Assembly (NCBI RefSeq): GCF_000725805.1
Contig: NZ_KL647137.1
Span: forward strand, 1-64,000
Direction of reading: 5' to 3'
Length of the DNA stretch: 64,000 bases
From: Streptomyces xanthophaeus
Lineage (GTDB): Bacteria > Actinomycetota > Actinomycetes > Streptomycetales > Streptomycetaceae
Shown here: piece by piece, positions 27,551 through 35,551 of the stretch
How positions within the stretch are numbered: the first letter of the stretch is position 1
How the letters are laid out: the number at the start of each line of letters is the position of its first letter
Notes under the pieces: model-generated
The model's input: only the letters and a program-made list of their open reading frames with translations
Databases searched by the model: none
Told to the model about the DNA's origin: nothing
Made by a program: the position numbers and the translations under genes

Positions 27551-27603
27551 TTGTTCCAATTTGAATCAATGGCTAGGGTCGGCATCGGCGGTTCGAATTT
27601 GAA
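27551..27603 (+). promoter_or_regulatory. doxX promoter with two MarR operators
   Basis: TTGTTC (27551-27556), 17-bp spacer, TAGGGT (27574-27579). Two near-palindromic copies of TTCSAATTTGAA lie at 27554-27565 (overlapping the -35) and 27592-27603 (just past the expected +1), 38 bp apart. The first copy also lies within the divergent marR promoter. Confidence 0.75.
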
Positions 27604-27678
27604 CGACCTCTGTGACGGCCGACAGCCGCACCGACAGCCCTGCCGACCACGGGCCGCCCCACCGGAAGGATTCCCCCC

Positions 27679-28245
27679 ATGACCAGCCCCTCCGTCACCC
27701 CGACGAAGCCGCAGGCCGCCGCTCAGGCCGTACCCTCCCGCGCGTCCGCCGTCCTTCCCGCCGGCCACGACGCCGGCCTGCTGCTCCTGCGCCTCGTCCT
27801 CGGCCTGACCATGGCCGCCCACGGCTCCCAGAAGCTCTTCGGCTGGTTCGGCGGCGGCGGCATCAGCGAAACCGGCCAGTTCTTCACCGCCAGCGGCTAC
27901 CCCGCGGGCGACGCCATGGCCGTCCTCGCCGGGCTGACCGAGACCCTGGGCGGCCTCGCCCTCGCCCTCGGCCTGCTCACCCCGCTCGCCGCCGCGGCCC
28001 TCGTCGGCACCCTCGTCAACGCGATCGCCGTCCACGGCGCCGGGTCCTTCTTCGCACCCGAGGGCATCGAGTACGAACTGCTCCTGACCGCGGGGGCCGC
28101 CGTCCTCGCCCTCACCGGCCCCGGCCGGTACGCCGCCGACCGCTTCCTGCCGCCCGTGCTGCGCGGTGACCGCCCGGCCCACGGCGCCCTCGCCGTGCTC
28201 CTCGGCCTGGTCCTGGGAGGCGTCCTCCTCCTCGTCAGGAACTAG
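27679..28245 (+). CDS. DoxX-family membrane protein
   Basis: 188 residues. A polar N-terminus of about 30 residues is followed by four to five membrane helices with the DoxX signatures LLRLVLGLTMAAHGSQKLFG and LAGLTETLGGLALALGLLTP. DoxX proteins are small inner-membrane proteins linked to quinone or thiol redox homeostasis. Divergent MarR and two shared operators suggest induction by an electrophile, phenolic or oxidant (inference). A terminator hairpin follows immediately. Confidence 0.9.
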   Translation: MTSPSVTPTKPQAAAQAVPSRASAVLPAGHDAGLLLLRLVLGLTMAAHGSQKLFGWFGGGGISETGQFFTASGYPAGDAMAVLAGLTETLGGLALALGLLTPLAAAALVGTLVNAIAVHGAGSFFAPEGIEYELLLTAGAAVLALTGPGRYAADRFLPPVLRGDRPAHGALAVLLGLVLGGVLLLVRN

Positions 28246-28251
28246 GAGCTG

Positions 28252-28285
28252 GTGCTGCGGCCGGAAAGCTCCACCGGCCGAGCAC
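28252..28285 (+). terminator. doxX terminator
   Basis: GTGCT (28252-28256) and CGGCCGG (28258-28264) pair with AGCAC (28281-28285) and CCGGCCG (28274-28280). A 12-bp stem with one bulged G and a 9-nt loop, 6 nt after the stop. Confidence 0.75.
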
Positions 28286-28352
28286 TAGCGCGCACGAGGG
28301 TGCCCGGGGCCCGCGCTGATTGGCCCCGGGTATTCGGGGGAAGAGCGCACAA

Positions 28353-30152
28353 ATGACACAACCCATCGAAGACTACGCACTCATCGGCGACCTGATGACC
28401 AGCGGACTCGTCGGCCGTGACGGGTCCATCGACTGGCTGTGCCTGCCGCGCTTCGACTCGGGGGCATGCTTCGCCAAGCTCCTCGGCGAAGAGGAGAACG
28501 GCCACTGGCGCATCGCACCCCTCGGCGCCGCCGACGGTGAACAGTGCACCCGCCGGTCCTACATCGACGGCTCGCTGGTCCTGGAATCCTTCTGGGAGAC
28601 CGACACCGGCACCGTCAAGGTCACCGACTTCATGCCGCAGCGCGACGTCGCCCCCGACGTCATCCGCATCGTCGAAGGCATCAGCGGCAGGGTCAGGATG
28701 CGCAGCACCCTGCGCCTGCGCTTCGACTACGGCCACGTCGTGCCCTGGGTCCGCCGCAGCGAGGACGACCGGGTCGCCGTCGCCGGACCCGACTCCGCCT
28801 GGTTCCGCAGCGAACCGCCCGTCCGCACCTGGGGCGAGGCCAACAGCACCCGCTCCCAGTTCCCGATCGCCGCCGGACAGAAGGTGGCCTTCGTCCTCAC
28901 CTGGCACCCCTCGCACGAGCCCCGCCCCGAGCCCATCGACCCGTACCAAGCCCTGGAGCAGACCCTCGCCGACTGGGGGGAGTGGACCGCCCAGTGCTGC
29001 TACGACGGCCCCTACCGGGAAGCGGTCACCCGCTCCCTGATCACCCTCAAGGCCCTCACGTACGCCCCGACCGGCGGGATCGTCGCCGCGGCCACCACCT
29101 CCCTTCCCGAGGAGCTCGGCGGGGTCCGCAACTGGGACTACCGCTACTGCTGGCTGCGCGACTCCACCCTCACCCTCGGCTCCCTCGTGGCCACCGGCTT
29201 CCTCGACGAGGCCCGCGCCTGGCGGGCCTGGCTGCTGCGCGCCGTCGCCGGTGACCCGGCCGACCTCCAGATCATGTACGGCATCGCCGGTGAGCGGCGG
29301 ATCCCCGAGGCCGAGCTGCCCTGGCTGCGCGGCTACGCCTCCTCCGCCCCCGTCCGGGTCGGCAACGCCGCCGTCGACCAGCTCCAGCTGGACGTGTACG
29401 GCGAGGTCCTGGACTCCCTGCACGTGGCCAGGTCCGCCGGGCTCGCCTCCGAACGCCACTCCTGGCAGATCCAGCTCGCCCTCCTCGACTTCCTGGAGCA
29501 GAACTGGCGCCGCCCCGACGAGGGCCTGTGGGAGGTGCGCGGCCCGCGCCGCCACTTCGTGCACTCCAAGGTCATGGCCTGGGTGGCGGCCGACCGGGCC
29601 GTGCAGGCCCTCGAACGCGACCCCTCCATCCCCGGCGACGTGGCCCGCTGGCGGGTCATGCGCGACGAGGTGCACCAGGACGTGTGCGAGAAGGGCTTCG
29701 ACCCGGAGCGCAACACCTTCACCCAGTACTACGGCTCCCGCGAGCTGGACGCCGCGACCCTGCTGATCCCCCGCGTCGGCTTCCTGCCGCCGGACGACCC
29801 CCGCGTCATCGGGACGGTCGACGCCGTACGCGAGGAGCTCGGCCGCAGCGGGCTGGTCCGCCGCTACACCACCGAAGGCCCCTCGGTCGACGGACTGCCC
29901 GGCGACGAAGGAGCCTTCCTGGCCTGCTCGTTCTGGCTGGCCGACGCCCTGCACCTGACCGGCCGGGGCAAGGAGGCGCGGGACCTCTTCGAGCGCCTGC
30001 TGGCCGTGCGCAACGACGTGGGCCTGCTCGCCGAGGAGTACGACCCCATCGCCGGGCGCCAGCTCGGCAACTTCCCCCAGGCGTTCAGCCACGTCGGCCT
30101 GGTGAACACCGCCCTCACCCTGAGCCAGGGCGAGGCGGCCGACCGCCCGTAG
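28353..30152 (+). CDS. Glycoside hydrolase family 15 (glucoamylase/trehalase-like)
   Basis: 599 residues from ATG 28353; GGGGGAAG lies upstream. No signal peptide, so it is cytoplasmic. N-terminal beta-sandwich (about 1-210, starting IEDYALIGDLMTSGLVGRDG) followed by an (alpha/alpha)6 barrel with TTSLPEELGGVRNWDYRYCW, LRDSTLTLGSL and VDQLQLDVYGEVLD, typical of bacterial GH15. Mycobacterial relatives are trehalases; others are glucoamylases or dextranases, so the substrate (alpha-glucan or trehalose) is open. It is a single gene, convergent with the sulfonate operon. Confidence 0.93.
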   Translation: MTQPIEDYALIGDLMTSGLVGRDGSIDWLCLPRFDSGACFAKLLGEEENGHWRIAPLGAADGEQCTRRSYIDGSLVLESFWETDTGTVKVTDFMPQRDVAPDVIRIVEGISGRVRMRSTLRLRFDYGHVVPWVRRSEDDRVAVAGPDSAWFRSEPPVRTWGEANSTRSQFPIAAGQKVAFVLTWHPSHEPRPEPIDPYQALEQTLADWGEWTAQCCYDGPYREAVTRSLITLKALTYAPTGGIVAAATTSLPEELGGVRNWDYRYCWLRDSTLTLGSLVATGFLDEARAWRAWLLRAVAGDPADLQIMYGIAGERRIPEAELPWLRGYASSAPVRVGNAAVDQLQLDVYGEVLDSLHVARSAGLASERHSWQIQLALLDFLEQNWRRPDEGLWEVRGPRRHFVHSKVMAWVAADRAVQALERDPSIPGDVARWRVMRDEVHQDVCEKGFDPERNTFTQYYGSRELDAATLLIPRVGFLPPDDPRVIGTVDAVREELGRSGLVRRYTTEGPSVDGLPGDEGAFLACSFWLADALHLTGRGKEARDLFERLLAVRNDVGLLAEEYDPIAGRQLGNFPQAFSHVGLVNTALTLSQGEAADRP

Positions 30153-30230
30153 GGCCGTGCCGGTGGGCCCCGACCGCCGACCCCCGGCCCCCGGACCGCC
30201 GACCCCTGCCCGGCAGGCCCCCGCCCGCCC

Positions 30231-31022
30231 CTACGGCTGCCGCACCGCCTCGGTCAGGCGGCCCCGGAGGCGGGCGAACTCGGCCGAGGAGCGCAGCCCC
30301 GGGACGTCCGTGTCCGGACCCCGGCCGAGCCCGACCGGCAGCTGCGCCACCACCCGGCCCGGACCCGCCGCCATCACCAGGACCCGGGAACCCAGCAGCA
30401 CCGCCTCCTCCGCCGAGTGCGTCACGAACAGCACCGTCGTGCCGAGCCGCCCGGCCAGGGTGCGGACCTCCTCCTGGAGCCGCTCCCGTGTCAGCGCGTC
30501 GAGCGCCGCGAAGGGCTCGTCCATCAGCAGCAGTTCCGGCTCTCCGGCCAGCGCCCGGGCGAGCGCGACCCGCTGCTGCTGGCCGCCCGACAGCTCCCAG
30601 GTGCGCCGGCCCGCCGTGCCCGCCAGCCCCACCTGCTCCAGGAGCTCCGCGATCCGCCCGGCCCGCTCGGCGCGCGGCACCCCGTGGCGGGCCAGCGCGA
30701 AGCCGAGGTTCCCGCCCACCGTGCGCCACGGGAACAGGCGCGGCTGCTGGAACACCACCCCCGTGCCGCCGCCCGGCCGCGGGGCCGAGCCCCGCACCAG
30801 CGCGGTGCCCGAGGAGGGCCGCTCGAAGCCCGCGACCACCCGCAGCAGGCTGGTCTTGCCGCAGCCCGACGGCCCGACCAGGACCACGAACTCGCCTGCG
30901 CGGATCCGTAGGTCCACGCCCTCCAGGGCGGTGACCGGCTGCCGGGCCGACCCGTACCGGACGGCGACCCCGGCCAGGTCCACGACCGCAACGGGCCTGC
31001 CCTCCACGTCAGTTCGCGGCAC
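30231..31022 (-). CDS. ssuB: Sulfonate/taurine ABC transporter ATPase
   Basis: 263 residues from GTG 31022, overlapping the end of ssuA by 14 nt; a second GTG at 31007 is possible. Walker A GPSGCGKTS, Q-loop FQQPRLFPWRTV, signature LSGGQQQRVALARAL, Walker B LLLMDEPFAALDALTR and switch His VTHS. This is the nitrate/sulfonate/taurine class of ATPases. It energises uptake through the permease encoded at 32135. It is the last gene of the operon leader-ssuD-ssuC-ssuA-ssuB. Confidence 0.9.
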   Translation of the reverse strand: MPRTDVEGRPVAVVDLAGVAVRYGSARQPVTALEGVDLRIRAGEFVVLVGPSGCGKTSLLRVVAGFERPSSGTALVRGSAPRPGGGTGVVFQQPRLFPWRTVGGNLGFALARHGVPRAERAGRIAELLEQVGLAGTAGRRTWELSGGQQQRVALARALAGEPELLLMDEPFAALDALTRERLQEEVRTLAGRLGTTVLFVTHSAEEAVLLGSRVLVMAAGPGRVVAQLPVGLGRGPDTDVPGLRSSAEFARLRGRLTEAVRQP

Positions 31023-32040
31023 GGGCCAGCTCCTCCACCGCGAGCGCCCGCCCGAACGCCGCCTCGTCCGGCACCGCGTCGACCGCCTTCTGCCCCTTCA
31101 GGAACACCGCCGCGTCGTGCAGGTTCGCGGCCAGCTTCCCGGGCGCCCCGGGCGTGCCCAGGTACTCGGGCCCCGTCTGCTCCTTCGCGCTCAGCAGCAC
31201 CAGCTCCGACAGCTGCCGCTTCGCCTCCTCCACCGGCAGCCCGAGCTCGGCGCCGATGGACTTCGCCGCCTGGTCGGGAGCCGTGCGCGCCTGGGCGACG
31301 GCCTGGTCCTGCGCCTTGATCCAGGCGGTGACCACCTCGGGGTGCTTCGCGGCGAACGCGTCGGTCACCACTCCCAGGTCGGCGGTCGGCTTGCCCTGCT
31401 GGGCGAGCTGCCGGCTGCTGATGAGCACCTTGCCGTCCTTGGTCAGCTCGCTCAGCGTCGGCGTCCACACGTACGCCGCGTCGATGTCCCCCCGCTTCCA
31501 CGCGGCGAGCGCGTCCTGCGGCTGGAGGTCGATGATCTGCACGGCGGAGGGCTCGACCCCGGCCGCGGCGAGGGCGGCGAGCAGGGAGTAGTGGGCGGTC
31601 GACCCGAACGGGGTGGCCACCTTCTTCCCGGCCAGCTCCTGCACCGAGCCGATCCCGGACCTGGCCACGAGGGCCTCGTTGTCGCCGATGAGGTCGTGGA
31701 TCCACACCACCTTGTACGGGATGTTCAGCGGCGCGGAAAGCCCCTTGGTCACCGGGCTCGAACCCGCCAGGCCCAGGTCCACCGCCCCGGCGACCACGGC
31801 CGTGTTGACGTCGCCGCCGGACTCGAACTTGACCCATTTGACGTCGACTTCGGGCAGCGCCCGTTCCAGGAGCTGCTGGTTCTTCACGACCAGATCGGCA
31901 TTGGGTATGGCCTGGTACGCGATCCGTACGGTGGTCCGGCCGCCCGTGGCGCCGCCGTCCCCGCACGCGGCGGTGGTGGAGGCGGTCAGCGCGACCGCGG
32001 CGACGAGCAGGACGGTACGGCGGGAGAGGAATGCGGGCAT
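31009..32040 (-). CDS. ssuA: Sulfonate/taurine-binding lipoprotein
   Basis: 343 residues. Signal with lipobox TAAC near residue 26. The mature part reads RIAYQAIPNADLVVKN, VDVKWVKFESGGDVNTAV, DLGLAGSSPVTKGLSAPLNI and AAYVWTPTLSEL, close to TauA-type taurine-binding proteins (SSP and WxP pocket residues). It captures sulfonates outside the membrane for SsuC/SsuB. TauA and SsuA cannot be separated by eye, so the substrate range is open. It lies 94 nt downstream of ssuC and overlaps ssuB. Confidence 0.9.
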   Translation of the reverse strand: MPAFLSRRTVLLVAAVALTASTTAACGDGGATGGRTTVRIAYQAIPNADLVVKNQQLLERALPEVDVKWVKFESGGDVNTAVVAGAVDLGLAGSSPVTKGLSAPLNIPYKVVWIHDLIGDNEALVARSGIGSVQELAGKKVATPFGSTAHYSLLAALAAAGVEPSAVQIIDLQPQDALAAWKRGDIDAAYVWTPTLSELTKDGKVLISSRQLAQQGKPTADLGVVTDAFAAKHPEVVTAWIKAQDQAVAQARTAPDQAAKSIGAELGLPVEEAKRQLSELVLLSAKEQTGPEYLGTPGAPGKLAANLHDAAVFLKGQKAVDAVPDEAAFGRALAVEELARAAN

Positions 32041-32134
32041 GGCTGCGCTCCGGTGTGAGGTTCAGGGAGGGAACGGGGGAGTGGAACGGGGGAACGGACA
32101 GGGAGGGGCGGGCTCGGCCCGGGCCGCAGGGGGC

Positions 32135-33013
32135 TCAGGCCCGGCCGCGCCAGGGCACGGAGACCCGCTCGACGAGCCGCAGCAGGGCGTCCAGCACGAT
32201 CCCGGACAGGCCGATGGCCAGGATTCCGGTGATCACCAACGCCGTCTGGTTGTAGCGCTGCGCGTCGCGGATCATTCCGCCGATGCCCGGCACGCCGTTG
32301 ATGGTCTCCGCCGCCACGACGGAGGTGTACGCGACACCGACGGCGATCCGGACACCGGTGAGGATCTCGGGCAGCGCCGACGGCAGCCGCACGGACAGCA
32401 GCAGGGCCACGGGACCCGAACCCAGCGCACGCGCCGCTTCGACGAGCTGGTCCGGGACCGTGCGCACGGCCGCCGCCGTGGCCGCGGCGATCGGCGGCAG
32501 CGCCGCGATCACCAGCAGCCAGATCTTCGGGGCCTCGTCGATGCCGAACCAGATGACGAGCAGCGAGAGGTACGCCAGCGGCGGCAGGGTCCGCAGGAAG
32601 GTCACGGCCGGCTCCAGTACGACAGCCAGCGGCCGGACCGTGCCGATCAGCAGGCCCAGCGGGACCCCGGCGAGCACCGCGTACCCGGAGCCGGTACCGA
32701 TCCGCCCCAGGCTCACCCCCAGGTGCTCCACCAGCAGGTGCCCGCCGACGCCCCGCACCCCGTCGTGCACCGTGGACGCCAGCACGAACTGCCGCCACAC
32801 CTCCCCGGGGGAGGGCACCAGCACCCGGGGCCACACGCCCGCGGACACCACCGCCTGCCAGGACGCGAGGAGCACCGCCAGGGCCACGATCCGCAGCGCA
32901 CCCCAGCGCAGGGCCTCGCGCAGCCGCCGGTGGCGTGCGTCCGCCTCCTTGCCGGGCAGGGGCGCGGCCTGCGCATGCAGGTCCGGACCGGCCCCGGTCG
33001 TCAGCGTCGTCAT
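32135..33013 (-). CDS. ssuC: Sulfonate/taurine ABC transporter permease
   Basis: 292 residues from ATG 33013; the ATGA overlap with the ssuD stop shows coupling. Six membrane helices after a 40-residue polar N-terminus. BPD_transp_1 features: LRTLPPLAYLSLLVIWFGID, EAPKIWLL and the EAA loop VEAARALGSGPVALLLSVRL. It forms the membrane channel for sulfonate import with ssuA and ssuB. An in-frame extension upstream is only the antisense of other coding sequence and is not used. Confidence 0.92.
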   Translation of the reverse strand: MTTLTTGAGPDLHAQAAPLPGKEADARHRRLREALRWGALRIVALAVLLASWQAVVSAGVWPRVLVPSPGEVWRQFVLASTVHDGVRGVGGHLLVEHLGVSLGRIGTGSGYAVLAGVPLGLLIGTVRPLAVVLEPAVTFLRTLPPLAYLSLLVIWFGIDEAPKIWLLVIAALPPIAAATAAAVRTVPDQLVEAARALGSGPVALLLSVRLPSALPEILTGVRIAVGVAYTSVVAAETINGVPGIGGMIRDAQRYNQTALVITGILAIGLSGIVLDALLRLVERVSVPWRGRA

Positions 33014-34164
33014 GCCCCGGCCGCCGAACCCGCTGCCGAACCAGCCGCCGACGCCGACGCCGACGCGGTCAGTGCGCGCAGCCGCGGGGCCACTTCCTCG
33101 CCCACCCGGTACGCCTCCTCCAGGTGCGGGTAACCGGACAGGACGAACTCGTCGATGCCCAGCGCCCGGTACTCGGCCAGCCGCGCGGCCACCTCGTCGT
33201 GCGAGCCGACCAGCGCCGTCCCGGCGCCCTCGCGGACCAGGCCGATGCCCGCCCACAGGTTCGGCGCCACCGTCAGCCGGGCGGCGTCCGCGACCCCGCC
33301 GTGCAGGGCCGTCATCCGGGCCTGGCCGGTGGAGTCCATCGCGGCGAACCGCTCCTGGCTGGCCCGTACGGCCTCCGGGTCCAGCCCGGCCAGGATGCGG
33401 TCCGCCTCCGCCCAGGCCTCGGCAGCGCTGTCCCGGCTGATGACGTGCAGCCGCAGGCCGAACCGGACGGTGCGCCCGGCCGCCCGGGCCCGCTCGCGCA
33501 GCCGGGCCAGGCGCTCGGCGACGGCGGACGGCGGCTCGCCCCACAGCAGTTGTACGTCGGCCTGCCGGGCGGCGACCTCCTCCGCGGCCGACGAGGCGCC
33601 GCCGAAGTAGAGCGGCACCGGATGCCGCAGCTCGGGATCGGTCAGCCGGGCCCCCTCGATCCGCAGGTGCGCACCTTCGTGGTCCACCTGCTTGCCGTCC
33701 AGCAGGGCCCGGAGCACCGCCATCACCTCGTCGGTGCGGGCGTAGCGGGCATCGTGCTCCAACTGGTCCCCGTAGGCGCGCTGCTCGGCCGGATCGCCGC
33801 CCGTGACCACGTTCAGGGCGATCCGTCCGCCCGCGAACCGGCGGAAGGCGTCGGCCTGTTGGGCGATCAGTGTCGGGCTGGCGAAACCGGCGCGGAAGGC
33901 CACGAGGAAGCCGATGCGCGTGGTGTGCTGCGCCAGGGCGGCGGTCAGGATCCACGGGTCCACGCAGCCGAGGCCCACCGGCGTGAGCAGCGAGTGGAAG
34001 CCGGCATGCTCGGCGGCCCGGGCCACCTGGGCCAGGTACGGGATGTCGGCGGGCCGCCGCGTGGCGGCGCCGGTGCGGCCCTGGACGGCGGTGACGCCGC
34101 CGGGGTCGCGGCCGTCCCCGCCGGTGGGCAGGAACCAGTGGAGCAGGAGCGGGTTTTCCGGCAT
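33010..34164 (-). CDS. ssuD: FMNH2-dependent alkanesulfonate monooxygenase-like enzyme
   Basis: 384 residues. Luciferase-like (LLM) TIM barrel with the SsuD pattern: HWFLPTGGDGRD at the start, the AEHAGFHSLLTPVG helix, IGFLVAFRAGFASPTLIAQQ, GRIALNVVTGGDPAEQ and LYFGGASSAAEEVAA. Such enzymes cleave the C-S bond of sulfonates with FMNH2 and oxygen, releasing sulfite for assimilation. The C-terminus is a low-complexity Ala/Ser/Gly run. First structural gene of the operon; a 31-codon leader ORF lies 202 nt upstream. No flavin reductase gene is seen in this window. Confidence 0.9.
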   Translation of the reverse strand: MPENPLLLHWFLPTGGDGRDPGGVTAVQGRTGAATRRPADIPYLAQVARAAEHAGFHSLLTPVGLGCVDPWILTAALAQHTTRIGFLVAFRAGFASPTLIAQQADAFRRFAGGRIALNVVTGGDPAEQRAYGDQLEHDARYARTDEVMAVLRALLDGKQVDHEGAHLRIEGARLTDPELRHPVPLYFGGASSAAEEVAARQADVQLLWGEPPSAVAERLARLRERARAAGRTVRFGLRLHVISRDSAAEAWAEADRILAGLDPEAVRASQERFAAMDSTGQARMTALHGGVADAARLTVAPNLWAGIGLVREGAGTALVGSHDEVAARLAEYRALGIDEFVLSGYPHLEEAYRVGEEVAPRLRALTASASASAAGSAAGSAAGA

Positions 34165-34366
34165 GGAGGACCTCGTCGGAGCAGCGCCGCGCCGCGCGCC
34201 GGGGCCGCGGAAGGAGGCGGTGGCACGTGTACACGGGCAGGAAGGAAGGCGGAATCCGGCGCGGGAAGAGCGCGCGGGGACAGCGCGGGGCAGGGGTGGG
34301 GAGAGGCGCGCGCGACGGGGCGCGCGGGCGGCGTCCGTACGGTGTCAGACGCGGCGGATCAGCAGA

Positions 34367-34462
34367 TCAACAGCCGCGGGTACGGGAGGAGTCGGCCCGA
34401 CAGAGCATGGTCGAGACACGCAGCAGATCCACGTGACGACGCGATACGAGTACGGGGGCCAT
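34367..34462 (-). CDS. RRHVDL-type leader peptide upstream of the sulfonate operon
   Basis: 31 codons, ATG 34462 to TGA 34367. The core SRRHVDLLRVSTMLC is the motif of the putative leader peptides found before sulfur genes in streptomycetes, and the peptide ends RTRGC with a Cys codon before the stop. Minus-strand TTGTCC (34493-34498), 18-bp spacer and CAGGAT (34469-34474) place +1 at or near the ATG, so it is leaderless. A short GC hairpin (34309-34326) lies between it and ssuD. Cys-tRNA or sulfur-dependent attenuation is the likely role (inference). Confidence 0.8.
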   Translation of the reverse strand: MAPVLVSRRHVDLLRVSTMLCRADSSRTRGC

Positions 34463-34498
34463 GGCCGCATCCTGTCGGTGTCGGGCGGGCGGGGACAA
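34463..34498 (-). promoter_or_regulatory. Promoter of the leader-ssuD operon
   Basis: TTGTCC, 18-bp spacer, CAGGAT on the minus strand, 6 nt before the leader ATG. It lies just past the rhodanese gene's stop (34550), so the two sulfur units have separate promoters. Confidence 0.6.
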
Positions 34499-34549
34499 GC
34501 GGAGTCCGGATGCTGGATGCAACCGTCTCGGATTCCGGTACCAGAGGGG

Positions 34550-35092
34550 TCAGCGGCGCCGGTTGAACGGCAGCAGGCCGAGGACCAGGGCCATGCCGCA
34601 GGTGTCGGTGAGCGCCGAGAACACGAACCCGGCGCCGATGCCCGCGGCGAGCAGCTGGAACGCCGGGTGCACCAGCAGGCCGAGGGTGAGCCCGATGAGG
34701 ACCAACGAGCCCGCGGTGAGCCGGACCTGGCGTTCCATGGCCCAGACCGACCGGCGGCCCTCCGCGGGGTAGTCGAGCCCGTACCCGCGGGCCGACCAGG
34801 AGCTGGTGCCGCCGGTCAGACTGGTGGCGGTGACGCCGTGCGAGGCGAGGGTGCGGGCCGCACGCTGCGACCGGGCACCCGAGGCGCACACCAGCAGCAG
34901 CGTCCTGTCCTCAGCGGACTGTCGTAGTTCGGGCAGGGACTGCGCGATCCGGTCCAGGGGGACGTTCACCGCGCCGGGGAGGTGCCCGGAGGCGTATTCG
35001 CCGGGGGTGCGGACGTCGACGACGGTGAAGTCCTCGGGGCGGTCGTGGACCTGGCCGGCGTCGAGCACGGCGGGGGTGGAGGGATTGCTCAT
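34550..35092 (-). CDS. Rhodanese domain fused to DUF2892 membrane domain
   Basis: 180 residues from ATG 35092 (MSNPSTPAVLDAG). Rhodanese at about 10-110 (FTVVDVRTPGEYASGHLPGA) with the active-site loop CASGARSQRAA (catalytic Cys), then a DUF2892 segment with two membrane helices (GSLVLIGLTLGLLVHPAFQL and FVFSALTDTCGMALVLGLL). It would carry or transfer sulfane sulfur at the membrane. It sits just upstream of the sulfonate operon on the same strand, and its own Cys-Cys leader ORF is 211 nt upstream, tying it to sulfur supply. Confidence 0.92.
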   Translation of the reverse strand: MSNPSTPAVLDAGQVHDRPEDFTVVDVRTPGEYASGHLPGAVNVPLDRIAQSLPELRQSAEDRTLLLVCASGARSQRAARTLASHGVTATSLTGGTSSWSARGYGLDYPAEGRRSVWAMERQVRLTAGSLVLIGLTLGLLVHPAFQLLAAGIGAGFVFSALTDTCGMALVLGLLPFNRRR

Positions 35093-35551
35093 GGCGGACG
35101 GACTCCTTGTGGAGAGGTGCGGGGAGCGCGCGAGCGAGGTACGTGCCCGCGGGGGAGGACGCCGGGAAGGGGGGACCCCGGGGGCCGGATGCAGGCCCGG
35201 TGCGGGCCGGAGCGTGTGCCCGGAGACCGTCCGGCGTACGAAGGTGTACGGCAGCGGGAGCCCGCGGGAGGGCGGGGACACGGAATCCGGAGAAGGGCAG
35301 GCGTCAGCGACGACAACAGGAGCGCGACAGGAGGCGCTGGGTGACGGCCATGCCGCGGATCATAGGCCGGACGGCGCGATCAGGCCAGCAGCCCGGCCGC
35401 CGGCGTACGGGCGAGGCTCGGGCGGACGCGTGGCCGTCCGCCGGGCATCGGGCCCAACGCCGCGCCGGCCGGGCGGTGTTCGCCCCGGCGGCCGTCTGCC
35501 CCGGCCTCGCGGTTCGGTAGGATCCGCAGGTCTTCATACCGGGGAGGGACG
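35093..35551. other. Leader region and divergent promoters of the rhodanese and YcxB-like genes
   Basis: This holds the Cys-Cys leader ORF (35304-35351) and, between it and the rhodanese start, a GC hairpin GGCCCG/CGGGCC at 35194-35208. A TAGGAT at 35518-35523 is a -10 candidate for the gene at 35552. Nothing else is recognised. Confidence 0.5.
35304..35351 (-). CDS. Cys-Cys leader peptide upstream of the rhodanese gene
   Basis: 15 codons, MAVTQRLLSRSCCRR, from ATG 35351 (an ATG four codons upstream is inside the -10 box). TATGAT (35359-35364, minus strand) lies exactly 7 nt before the ATG, so the transcript is probably leaderless. Two adjacent TGT codons close to the stop suit a ribosome that senses Cys-tRNA. 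It precedes the rhodanese-DUF2892 gene by 211 nt, which leaves room for an attenuator. The pairing of regulator and sulfur gene is inferred from position. Confidence 0.65.
   Translation of the reverse strand: MAVTQRLLSRSCCRR

Noticed and set aside
34550..35281. Longer N-terminal version of the rhodanese protein
   Set aside because: The extra 63 residues are Arg/Pro-rich and unlike any rhodanese; ATG 35092 gives the normal family start.
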